From: an uncultured Desulfuromonadales bacterium
GTDB lineage: Bacteria; Desulfobacterota; Desulfuromonadia; Desulfuromonadales; Geopsychrobacteraceae
Reading direction: 5' to 3'
NCBI GenBank assembly: GCA_945788205.1
Contig: CALZLE010000028.1
Coordinates: 1-5,425 of the forward strand
DNA length: 5,425 nucleotides
In this document: piece by piece, positions 1-5,425 of the stretch
How positions within the stretch are numbered: position 1 is the stretch's first letter
How the letters are laid out: every line of letters begins with the position of its first letter
The notes under the pieces: model-generated
What the model was told of the DNA's origin: nothing
Seen by the model: the letters and a program-made list of their open reading frames with translations, nothing else
Database searches by the model: none
Translations under genes and position numbers: made by a program

Positions 1-1
1 G

Positions 2-1006
2 CGCGGTTCTCGCTGCGAGGAGCTCATTGTCACAGCGCTCACCGCCCGGGAGATGTACCAGCGGGGCAAGCAGTACGTGGTTGAAGACGACAAGGTGGTC
101 ATCGTCGATGAATTCACCGGCCGCCTCATGCCGCAGCGCACCTGGCGCCAGGGGCTGCACCAGGCCGTCGAGGCCCGCGAGGGGCTGCCCCTCTCAGACC
201 CCAGCGAAACCCTGGCACGGCTCAGCTTTCAGCGTTTTTTTCGATTGTTCCGTAAGCTCGGCGGAATGACCGGAACAGCCAAAGAGGCTGCAAGCGAGTT
301 GTGGCATATCTACAATTTGCCGGTGCTGGCAATCCCCACCAATAAAAAATGCATCCGCAAGGTGCTGCCGAGCCGGATCACCGCCGACCGGCAGGGCAAA
401 TGGCAGGCGATTGCCGAGGAGGTCGGCGAGTGTCATGCTGCAGGCAGGCCGGTGCTGGTCGGTACCAGAAACGTGGCGGCAAGTGAGGGCCTTGCCGAAA
501 TGCTGGCAGCGCACGGCATCCCCTTTCGCCTGCTCAACGCCCAGCGCCACCGCGAAGAAGCGCCGATTATCGCGGCGGCGGGTCTCCCTGGCGCCGTCAC
601 CATCGCTACCAACATGGCGGGGAGGGGCACCGATATCAAGCTCGGCAAAGGCGTCCTCGAGCTAGGGGGCCTGCATGTCATTGTTTCGGAGCGGCACGAG
701 GCAGGCCGCATCGACCGGCAGCTCTTCGGCCGCTGCTCCCGACAGGGCGAGCCGGGCAGCGTGCGAGCCTATGTCAGCATGGATGATGAACTTCTGCAGC
801 GCTTCACCCCCGGGCCAGCCCGTCGGCTGCTGGCACAAGCGATCGCCAAAGGCAGGCCGGGTGCGGGCGTCCTTGCCGAAAAAAACATGACTCTTGCGCA
901 ACAGGCCGCCCAGCGCCTGGCCTTTCGCCAGCGGAAGACGGTTCTGCAGACCGACGACTGGTTGACCGATTCGCTCTCCTTCGCCCGTTCGGAGGTGGGG
1001 AGTTGA
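2..1006 (+). CDS. Short accessory SecA-like ATPase, 3' part (5' end outside window)
   Basis: The frame is open from the first base with no stop, so the gene begins upstream; the internal ATG at 53 is not the true start. The product matches the SecA translocase ATPase from the end of the preprotein cross-linking domain onward. Visible are LIVTALTARE (bases 26-55), VIVDEFTGRLMP (98-133), GLHQAVEAREGLP and the FxxFFRLFRKLGGMTGTA block that opens NBD2. Then come PTNKKCIRK, VLVGTRN, LLNAQRHREEA, TNMAGRGTDIKLG (608-646), SERHEAGRIDRQLFGR and the motif VI region GRCSRQGEPGS (728-760). Canonical SecA has SGRQG at the last site; here it is CSRQG, with both arginines kept. After YVSMDDELLQRF only about 75 residues remain, so the rest of the helical scaffold, helical wing and zinc-binding C-terminus of housekeeping SecA are missing. 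The clean tail and stop suggest a natural short SecA-like family rather than a broken gene. In the family, NBD2 works with NBD1 (upstream, unseen) to hydrolyse ATP for protein translocation. The substrate is unknown. Confidence 0.9.
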   Translation, partial: RGSRCEELIVTALTAREMYQRGKQYVVEDDKVVIVDEFTGRLMPQRTWRQGLHQAVEAREGLPLSDPSETLARLSFQRFFRLFRKLGGMTGTAKEAASELWHIYNLPVLAIPTNKKCIRKVLPSRITADRQGKWQAIAEEVGECHAAGRPVLVGTRNVAASEGLAEMLAAHGIPFRLLNAQRHREEAPIIAAAGLPGAVTIATNMAGRGTDIKLGKGVLELGGLHVIVSERHEAGRIDRQLFGRCSRQGEPGSVRAYVSMDDELLQRFTPGPARRLLAQAIAKGRPGAGVLAEKNMTLAQQAAQRLAFRQRKTVLQTDDWLTDSLSFARSEVGS

Positions 1007-1126
1007 GCAGTTTTGGGAGGAAAGACCCCCTTATGGACTTAGCTGGCCCCCTGTGGTGGAAGAGCTGGGCCGATATAACGGCAAACCCCATACCCGCAGA
1101 ATCTTAAGACCGGGGGCATTCAAACG

Positions 1127-1163
1127 AAAAAAGGCCTCGTCTCTGAAGAGGCGAGGCCTTTTT
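1127..1163. terminator. Bidirectional intrinsic terminator between convergent genes
   Basis: An A6 run leads into GGCCTCG (1133-1139), which pairs with CGAGGCC (1152-1158). Inside it a T-G wobble and CTC/GAG close a TGAA loop (1144-1147). The A-run before the stem and the T-run after it (1159-1163) pair with each other and give a U-tract on either strand. It lies 120 bases past the stop of the SecA-like gene and 19 bases past the stop of the minus-strand LRR gene, so it can end both transcripts. Confidence 0.9.
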
Positions 1164-1182
1164 CTAGGTCACTTTAAGCTTT

Positions 1183-4125
1183 TTACAGCGCTTTCAGCTT
1201 CTCGACCGCGTCCATGATGAAGGGATAGACCTCCTGCTGCCCTGCACAGGTCTTGATCCAGTCGTTTTTATCAGCGGCACCACTTGCGGCGCAGCCATCT
1301 GTCTTTTTCAGGACATCGTTTTCGAGCTTGTTCAGAGCCTCGGTAAATAACCCCCCATTGACATCGGCAATTGCCGCCTCGATCATATCAATGACAACCG
1401 AGATCTTCTTGGTCATGGTATTTTTCTGTTTATCGTTCTTGAAGCTTCCTGAATCGAGGTTATTTGTGACCTGCACCGCTTGCTCCAGAACGTCGGTGAC
1501 CGTCACTGGATTGGCAACAATCATTATTTCGACAGTGCTTGCAGCGCTCTCCAGGCCGTCGCTGACCACCAGACTTAAAACATAGGCTCCAGGTTCGTCT
1601 GCCGTAAAACTTGGCTGCGCAGAAAACGGATCGTTGAGAGCTGCACCGCTTCCAACCGGGGCCGAGGCAAAGCTCCAGTTGTAGGTCAGGGGGTCGTTGT
1701 TGGCATCGGAACTTCTTGTTCCGTCCAGGTAGATGGTCTCCCCAGTGCCGCCAGTCTGGTTCATTCCGGCATCAACCACGGGGGGGACATTCTCGAAGGA
1801 CACGGTCACACTGTCAGCGGCACTTTCGGCTCCGAAGATATCCGTTGCAATGAGCGAGAAGACGTAGTCCCCGTGAACATCTGCGAGGAACTGGGGTTGC
1901 ACCGCGGTTGGGTCGGAAAGAACAGCGGCGCTGCCGACCGGTTTTCCAGCCATGCTCCAGAGGATTTCAAAAGTATCGCCGTTATCGTCATAGCTTTGGG
2001 TTGCATCCAGGGTGACCAGAGAGTTGACCAGGGTAACGGCCTGGTCAGGGCCGGCATCAGCGACCGGTGCCGAATTGTAGGTACTCACCACAACCCGGTC
2101 CCCTGCAGTGCTGACAAGACCTAAGCTGTCGGTGACGACAAGCTCCAGGGTGTAATCTCCCACCAGGTCGGGGGTGAAAGATGGACTGATGGAGTCGGCG
2201 CTCGAGAGGGTTACCATGCTATCTGCGGGCATGTTGATGACCTGCCAGGCATAGCTTAACGGATAGTCTCCATCTGCATCAGTGCAGCCCGAGCCGTCCA
2301 GGTTGACCAGCGTGCCGACGTGAACGGTCTGGTCCAGGCCAGCGTTTGCAACCGGAGGGTTGTTGATGCCCGTTCCGGTCAAGGGGACCCCGACCACCCC
2401 TTCGTCAGGATCGTTACTCCAGATTGCCAAATTTGCCGAAACCAGGCCAAGAGAGGAGGGGGTGTAACTCACTTCTACCTGCTCGCTTCCCCCTGCAGCA
2501 AGGGTTAGCGGCAATGTCGGCAGAGAGGATATGGTAATGTCGCTGCTGCTTCCAGCCTGGAAGGTGATGTTATCAATCGTCAGATCAGCAGTGCCAATAT
2601 TAGAAATAGTGATTAGCTGAGAAACTGTGGTCCCTTCTTTGACAAAACCAAAATCATGGCCCAACGGCGATATCTCGACATCACGGGTACCAGTTGTTGT
2701 GCCAAAAACGACGGGTGTATATTCACTAACAACCCTATTTTTGTTTAGAGTATGGCTGTTGGTAAAGCTGCGTGTGCGGAAGAAGTATTGTGTTTCAGGT
2801 TCAAGGTTGTCGACAAGGGTGCTCGAATCATATTTGGATAATGTTGCTGTTAAGGTGTAAGGACCTTCAGCCGATATGGAATAATAAATTTCGTAACCAG
2901 CTGCAATTGTTGTGGAGGGAATTGGCGTCCAAGCCAAAGAGATTGTCCCATCTGACTGCCCGGAAACCTCGAAATTATCGGGTGCAATTGTTTGAGTTAG
3001 ATCCCAGCCGCTTTGATTTGCATCCAGAAAACTTTTTAAGGTTGGATCTTTAGTGTAGAGAGCGTTCCAACCTAAGGAGAAATATGTGAGTCCTGTAAGG
3101 TTAGATAGTTCAAAGGGGATTTCTCCAGCCAATTGATTGGACCTTATGTCAAAATATGCAAGATCTGCTAAATTCCCCAGCTCCCTGGGGATTGTGCCCA
3201 TCAGCTGATTATGGCCCAAAAAAAACTGTTGCAAAACTGATAGATTTCCTAACTCTGGAGGGATTTCACCGTTCAGATAATTATCGTGAAGGTTTAGTTG
3301 GATAAGAACAGATAGATTTCCAAATGAGGGGGGGATGCTCCCATTCAGTTGATTGAAGCTAAGATCCAAGAATTTTAAATTGGGTAAATTTCCCAAGCCC
3401 GGGGGGATATTCCCTGTTAGTTGGTTCCCAGACAAATTAATTCGATAAAGGTCTGTAAGAAATTCCAGCTCTGGTGGAATAGTCCCCGAGAATTTGTTGT
3501 TGCCAAGGTTGATATCTCCTAAGAGAGGTAAATCACTTAACCAGGAAAGATTACCCGTTAGCTGATTGTCCGAAAGAGATAAGTAGTTAAGGTTAGAAAG
3601 GTTCTTAAACTCTTGGGGAATATCCCCCGATAAGTTATTGCCATAAAGGCGGAGATCGGAAAGATTCTGGAGATTTCCTAATTCTGGTGGAATTTGACCG
3701 ATCAGTTGATTGGAATAAAGTTCAATCTTTCTTAAATTTGATAGCTCTGAAAGTGGGGGCGGTATCTGTCCAGACAACTGATTTCGTCCAAGCCAAAGTG
3801 TTTCTAGTTGTGTAAGGTTTTTTAGACCACTTGGGATTGGCCCGACAAGATTGTTGTTGAACAAATCAATCTGCAGGACTCCCTCATTCGCCCCATAACA
3901 GATTATCCCAAACCAATTGCACTCAGTACCTATTGCACCAAAGCCGTCAGTTTCCAGCGGCCCTTCCTTCCACCCGCTATTATCTATCCAGTTATCGCCA
4001 TCGGTGCTGTTGTAGAGAGCGATCAAAGCCTCTCGCTCTGTGGTTGGGATGGCTGCGTAGCCTGTCCCAACCATCCATAAGGTAATAAGAATTGCGGATA
4101 AAATCCTCAGTCTTGCCAATTTCAT
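1183..4125 (-). CDS. Secreted LRR-FN3-ASH-PKD modular protein, 980 aa
   Basis: This is an exported multidomain protein, probably surface-bound or extracellular. Residues 1-24 form a signal peptide (basic MKLARLR, hydrophobic core, likely cut after GYA). Residues 27-80 are an LRR N-terminal cap with a Cys69/Cys76 pair (CNWFGIIC). Residues 83-369 hold twelve LRRs of 24 residues (the fifth has 23) with the plant-type pattern LxxLxLxxNxLxGxIPxxLxxL; the last is a divergent cap (NALYTKDPTLKSFLD) ending TQTIAP. Then follow an FN3-like domain (about 381-478), an ASH/HYDIN-like beta domain (481-586; LxxxDFGFVxxG, SNxGTADLTI, WSNDPD) and three PKD domains (588-681, 684-777, 779-870) opening PPVANAG, APVADAG and PPVVDAG. 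The helical C-terminal domain (872-980) carries Cys945 and Cys960. No LPXTG, PEP-CTERM or other sorting tail was seen. Such modules usually bind proteins or glycans; the ligand is unknown. The start is supported by the ribosome binding site and the signal peptide. The LRR half is AT-richer than the PKD half. Low-complexity LRR similarity alone does not set function. Confidence 0.95.
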   Translation of the reverse strand: MKLARLRILSAILITLWMVGTGYAAIPTTEREALIALYNSTDGDNWIDNSGWKEGPLETDGFGAIGTECNWFGIICYGANEGVLQIDLFNNNLVGPIPSGLKNLTQLETLWLGRNQLSGQIPPPLSELSNLRKIELYSNQLIGQIPPELGNLQNLSDLRLYGNNLSGDIPQEFKNLSNLNYLSLSDNQLTGNLSWLSDLPLLGDINLGNNKFSGTIPPELEFLTDLYRINLSGNQLTGNIPPGLGNLPNLKFLDLSFNQLNGSIPPSFGNLSVLIQLNLHDNYLNGEIPPELGNLSVLQQFFLGHNQLMGTIPRELGNLADLAYFDIRSNQLAGEIPFELSNLTGLTYFSLGWNALYTKDPTLKSFLDANQSGWDLTQTIAPDNFEVSGQSDGTISLAWTPIPSTTIAAGYEIYYSISAEGPYTLTATLSKYDSSTLVDNLEPETQYFFRTRSFTNSHTLNKNRVVSEYTPVVFGTTTGTRDVEISPLGHDFGFVKEGTTVSQLITISNIGTADLTIDNITFQAGSSSDITISSLPTLPLTLAAGGSEQVEVSYTPSSLGLVSANLAIWSNDPDEGVVGVPLTGTGINNPPVANAGLDQTVHVGTLVNLDGSGCTDADGDYPLSYAWQVINMPADSMVTLSSADSISPSFTPDLVGDYTLELVVTDSLGLVSTAGDRVVVSTYNSAPVADAGPDQAVTLVNSLVTLDATQSYDDNGDTFEILWSMAGKPVGSAAVLSDPTAVQPQFLADVHGDYVFSLIATDIFGAESAADSVTVSFENVPPVVDAGMNQTGGTGETIYLDGTRSSDANNDPLTYNWSFASAPVGSGAALNDPFSAQPSFTADEPGAYVLSLVVSDGLESAASTVEIMIVANPVTVTDVLEQAVQVTNNLDSGSFKNDKQKNTMTKKISVVIDMIEAAIADVNGGLFTEALNKLENDVLKKTDGCAASGAADKNDWIKTCAGQQEVYPFIMDAVEKLKAL
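3019..3879 (-). repeat. Twelve tandem LRR units inside the LRR/PKD gene
   Basis: This stretch encodes residues 83-369 as twelve tandem units of 72 bp (one of 69 bp). Each carries the NxLxGxIP signature or a close variant, for example NQLSGQIP, NNLSGDIP, NQLTGNIP and NYLNGEIP. The unit at residues 179-201 has lost the IP and one residue (LTGNLSWLSDLP), and the last unit (346-369) is a divergent C-cap. The units differ a lot at the DNA level, so this is an old expansion rather than a recent slippage array. Confidence 0.9.
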
Positions 4126-4134
4126 AACTGCTTT

Positions 4135-4141
4135 CCCTCCT
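4135..4141 (-). promoter_or_regulatory. Ribosome binding site of the LRR/PKD gene
   Basis: Read on the minus strand this is AGGAGGG, nine bases before the ATG at 4125-4123. It is a near-perfect Shine-Dalgarno sequence and, together with the signal peptide that follows, fixes the start codon. Confidence 0.85.
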
Positions 4142-4152
4142 CTAGAATCTTA

Positions 4153-4168
4153 TTTGACTATTGTCACA
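4153..4168 (-). promoter_or_regulatory. Possible CRP/FNR-family operator in the LRR gene leader
   Basis: The minus strand reads TGTGA-N6-TCAAA, nine of ten matches to the CRP-type palindrome TGTGA-N6-TCACA. It ends 28 bases upstream of the LRR gene start codon. If the transcript starts further upstream this position would favour repression or be non-functional. A chance match is possible, and the organism's regulator may prefer another sequence. Confidence 0.25.
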
Positions 4169-4277
4169 TGTTAATAGCCCAATATGGCCTTTTTATGGTT
4201 ACTTCCTTTTCAGTCGCCTGATTAGGTTCAGTCAATGCACAATGTGGTGATGAAATGAAAAATATAATTGAAAATGA

Positions 4278-4309
4278 TTGATAATCGAATACGATTTTTT
4301 TTTTATAAT
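4278..4309 (+). promoter_or_regulatory. Candidate plus-strand promoter with perfect TATAAT
   Basis: A perfect TATAAT lies at 4304-4309, directly after a T-run that starts at 4295. The nearest -35-like hexamer, TTGATA (4278-4283), is 20 bases away, longer than the usual 16-18. It could drive the small plus-strand ORFs at 4397 and 4868. It overlaps the minus-strand candidate promoter, so the two would compete. In an AT-rich stretch such hexamers also arise by chance. Confidence 0.2.
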
Positions 4310-4314
4310 GTCAA
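4286..4314 (-). promoter_or_regulatory. Candidate sigma70-type promoter for the LRR gene
   Basis: The minus strand has a perfect TTGACA (4314-4309), a 17-base spacer rich in A (A10 opposite 4295-4304) and then TATTCG (4291-4286), which matches only the first half of TATAAT. It would give a leader of about 150 bases. The -35 box is strong and the -10 box poor, so this is a candidate only. Confidence 0.25.
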
Positions 4315-4396
4315 GATCTTCAAGTTGATTAAATAGTTAAAAATAAGCCATGGTCCAGGTGTGGTTCTTTCTACCGAGTAGATGAGGTGGCAGTCT

Positions 4397-4564
4397 ATGG
4401 TTGGTGAAGTTATCGATTGTAACGAGACCTTTTTCGGTTGTGCTGAGAAGCGCCCAGTTCATGACCGAAATGAAGAACACTTCTCAAGTGTCTACAATGC
4501 CGGGGTGAAATCAGTCCTCAGCGCAGGCAGATTCGGCCATAAAATCCGACAACATAATTGCTGA
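4397..4564 (+). CDS. Possible small hypothetical protein, 55 aa
   Basis: I do not recognise this ORF. An ATG at 4397 is preceded by GAGGTGG (4384-4390) at good spacing, a better start than the in-frame ATG at 4382, which has no ribosome binding site. The product begins MVGEVIDCNETFFGC, has three cysteines (two in the first 14 residues, one as the last residue) and a basic C-terminal half, with no signal peptide or membrane segment. It follows the plus-strand TATAAT at 4304. Length and composition do not separate it from a chance ORF; a protein comparison across related genomes would decide. Confidence 0.25.
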   Translation: MVGEVIDCNETFFGCAEKRPVHDRNEEHFSSVYNAGVKSVLSAGRFGHKIRQHNC

Positions 4565-4867
4565 TCCTTGTCCGGGATGCGGCAGCCCTTTGAGAGGATA
4601 ACGGGACCATCGGTGTTCGCTGAGCTGACCTTATTGGCCTTCGTTCCCCTTAAAGAGCATATCGTTCAGTGCAATCTCAAATGGCGGCGTATTCGCAAAA
4701 AAGAGGTTAGAGGTAGTTCATTTTTGGTGTATCATGAAGGTAGGCAAAGAATAGTAGGTGGGGGGGCAGAGGTTCGTTTCCTAAAGGGATCTTCATTTCA
4801 AGGAGAAAGGAGGGTTGAGTCCCGAGATTTGAGAGAGATTCAAACTGAAACCGCATCGAGGTGAAAA
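4565..4867. other. Intergenic stretch with no supported gene
   Basis: One frame stays open through most of this stretch on the plus strand (TTG at 4568 or ATG at 4577 to 4864). It lacks a ribosome binding site, shows no recognisable motif, and reads through a run of seven Gs and the purine-rich block at 4799-4814, so I do not call it. The purine block contains AAAGGAGGG (4806-4814), a strong Shine-Dalgarno match with no usable start codon after it. Nothing else was identified. Confidence 0.5.
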
Positions 4868-4975
4868 ATGAAAGGTATTGGTACATTTTTCCTGGTGTTG
4901 TTTTGCGTTGCAATTGCAATCCAAATGTTTGAATTTTTCCTTTATAAACAATACCGGACGAAAAAGAAGAAGTAA
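4868..4975 (+). CDS. Small single-pass membrane protein, 35 aa
   Basis: This small ORF starts at an ATG preceded by GAGGTG (4858-4863) at a good distance and ends at TAA. The product starts MKGIGTFF, has one hydrophobic helix (about residues 4-25, including LVLFCVAIAI) and then a strongly basic tail ending RTKKKK. By the positive-inside rule the lysine tail should face the cytoplasm. Hydrophobic core plus basic end is a typical small bacterial membrane protein layout and unlikely from random sequence with a matching ribosome binding site. I do not recognise the family, so no function is assigned. No neighbouring gene suggests a partner; downstream structured DNA at 5101-5276 may end its transcript. 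Confidence 0.5.
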   Translation: MKGIGTFFLVLFCVAIAIQMFEFFLYKQYRTKKKK

Positions 4976-5100
4976 CCGGTGTATGGCGTTCTTAGCTGTC
5001 CCGTGATTTGACGCTGCTCAAAGCACTGAAAAATGGATGTTCTCGCCATTGCGACTTGAATGGGAGCGGAAAGGGAGATCTGTGTGCTTGTCATGAGGAA
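4976..5100. other. Intergenic stretch, nothing identified
   Basis: No ORF of useful length with a ribosome binding site is present; the ATGs at 4984, 5034 and 5070 each reach a stop within 22 codons. No clear promoter was seen: a TTGACG at 5008 has no -10 box at suitable spacing. Confidence 0.5.
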
Positions 5101-5192
5101 CGGTAAGCAAGCGCCCCCCGGTTGACCCGAGGGGTGCGTATTGAAGCTAAGGCTTACGGATTGCCTTAACCATTGTCCTTGGTATTTTTTTT
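5101..5192 (+). ncRNA. Possible structured RNA or 3' UTR with competing hairpins and a T-run
   Basis: GTAAGC (5103-5108) can pair with GCTTAC (5152-5157). It would enclose a GC-rich hairpin in which 5112-5121 pairs with 5127-5138 (ten pairs, bulges at T5135 and A5130, loop TTGAC). A competing stem pairs TAAGGC (5148-5153) with GCCTTA (5163-5168), using the same bases as the outer stem. Next comes a weak ACCA/TGGT stem (5169-5183) and then T8 (5185-5192). The arrangement resembles a small RNA or attenuator-like leader, but no gene starts right after it and I match it to no known riboswitch. It may simply be the 3' end of the transcript carrying the 35-aa ORF. Confidence 0.3.
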
Positions 5193-5237
5193 CCTTGGCT
5201 CGATTGCCATTCTTAAAAAGTTCTGGCTACTGAAAAC

Positions 5238-5276
5238 ACAAAGGGGGCAGGCGTGAAAAACGCCTGTCCCCTTTGT
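5238..5276. repeat. Strong 17-bp hairpin, REP-like element or terminator
   Basis: Bases 5238-5254 pair with 5260-5276 over 17 bp with a single G-T wobble (G5247-T5267) and a GAAAA loop. The stem is A/T at the base and GC-rich in the middle. The tail TTTGTTGT is only a moderate U-tract, so termination on the plus strand is possible but not clear. On the minus strand the arm reads AAAGGGGACAGGCG, a type of sequence I associate from memory with palindromes near REP-associated (RAYT/IS200-like) transposases in this group. No transposase is in the window. Confidence 0.6.
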
Positions 5277-5321
5277 TGTAAGTATTATGCCTGCATCAAC
5301 CTAGTACAGCCGGGCGGAAGT

Positions 5322-5425
5322 CTTGCGTCGGATCGAGGGTGCCGATGCGCCCGACCCGCAAGGCGCGAGAAGGGAGAATATTGAGCCATATTCAACCGCC
5401 GAGCAACGCAGCGGGTCGGGATGCA
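5322..5425. repeat. Multi-stem imperfect inverted repeat at the right edge
   Basis: CCCGACCCGC (5350-5359) pairs exactly with GCGGGTCGGG (5411-5420), and TGC/GCA (5346-5348, 5423-5425) extends the stem past a small bulge. Inside it GGCG (5362-5365) can pair with CGCC (5397-5400), and GAATAT (5377-5382) with ATATTC (5388-5393). A further CTTGCG (5322-5327) can pair with CGCAAG (5357-5362), an alternative to the outer stem. The nested structure, high GC and lack of ORF suggest a dispersed intergenic repeat. The element probably continues past the window, so its ends are not set. Confidence 0.5.

Noticed and set aside
194..1091. Several open frames on the minus strand and other plus frames within the SecA-like gene
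   Set aside because: They are shadows of the GC-rich coding frame, whose product matches SecA motifs throughout.
1033..1107. 24-codon ORF rich in Trp (LWWKSW) ahead of the 1127-1163 terminator, like a trp leader peptide
   Set aside because: No biosynthetic gene follows on the plus strand; the next gene is convergent. The ribosome binding site is 12 bases away and the ORF is too short to trust.
3019..3879. CRISPR-like regular repeats
   Set aside because: The periodicity is 72 bp, in frame, and explained fully by protein LRRs; there are no conserved repeat/spacer units.
4270..4290. Fur-box-like sequence (GAAAATGAT then GATAATC)
   Set aside because: Only the left half fits the 9-1-9 inverted repeat; the right half matches poorly, and the area is generally AT-rich.
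4568..4864. 98-codon plus-strand ORF
   Set aside because: It starts at TTG or at an ATG without a ribosome binding site, has no recognisable domain, and reads through G- and purine-runs. A chance open frame is more likely.
4707..4919. 70-codon minus-strand ORF
   Set aside because: It has no ribosome binding site, and it overlaps in antisense the better-supported 35-aa membrane protein gene.
5101..5192. Known riboswitch such as a c-di-GMP-I (GEMM) aptamer, common in Geobacter relatives
   Set aside because: The conserved GEMM core segments are absent, and no gene begins downstream.

Overview
The window looks like a Gram-negative chromosome, most likely a member of the Desulfuromonadota/deltaproteobacterial group (Geobacter/Desulfuromonas-like). 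This is an impression from two things: a short accessory SecA-like ATPase, and a secreted LRR/PKD protein with a helical tail of a kind I associate with that group. No marker gene fixes the taxonomy.

Layout. Bases 2-1006 (+) hold the 3' part of a SecA-family ATPase gene that runs in from the left. The visible part is the end of the preprotein cross-linking domain, the whole second nucleotide-binding domain, and a short tail in place of the usual helical-wing/C-terminal region. A strong, nearly symmetrical hairpin terminator (1127-1163) separates it from the convergent gene. Bases 1183-4125 (-) encode a 980-residue exported modular protein: signal peptide, plant-type LRR N-cap, twelve LRRs, FN3-like domain, ASH/HYDIN-like beta domain, three PKD domains and a two-cysteine helical C-terminal domain. 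It has a good ribosome binding site and a CRP-like half-palindrome in its leader. Its two halves differ clearly in base composition.

Bases 4126-5425 are gene-poor. I support one small single-pass membrane protein (4868-4975, +, 35 aa), and less confidently a 55-aa ORF (4397-4564, +). The rest is non-coding but structured: a nested hairpin region ending in a T-run (5101-5192), a 17-bp perfect-stem hairpin (5238-5276) that may be a terminator or a REP-like element, and a larger imperfect inverted repeat that reaches the right edge (5322-5425).

How the genes relate. Both large genes concern export: one is an accessory translocase-like motor, the other a large surface or extracellular protein with adhesive-type domains. 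They are convergent, so not an operon, and a functional link is only a hypothesis. No CRISPR array, complete IS, tRNA or rRNA was seen.
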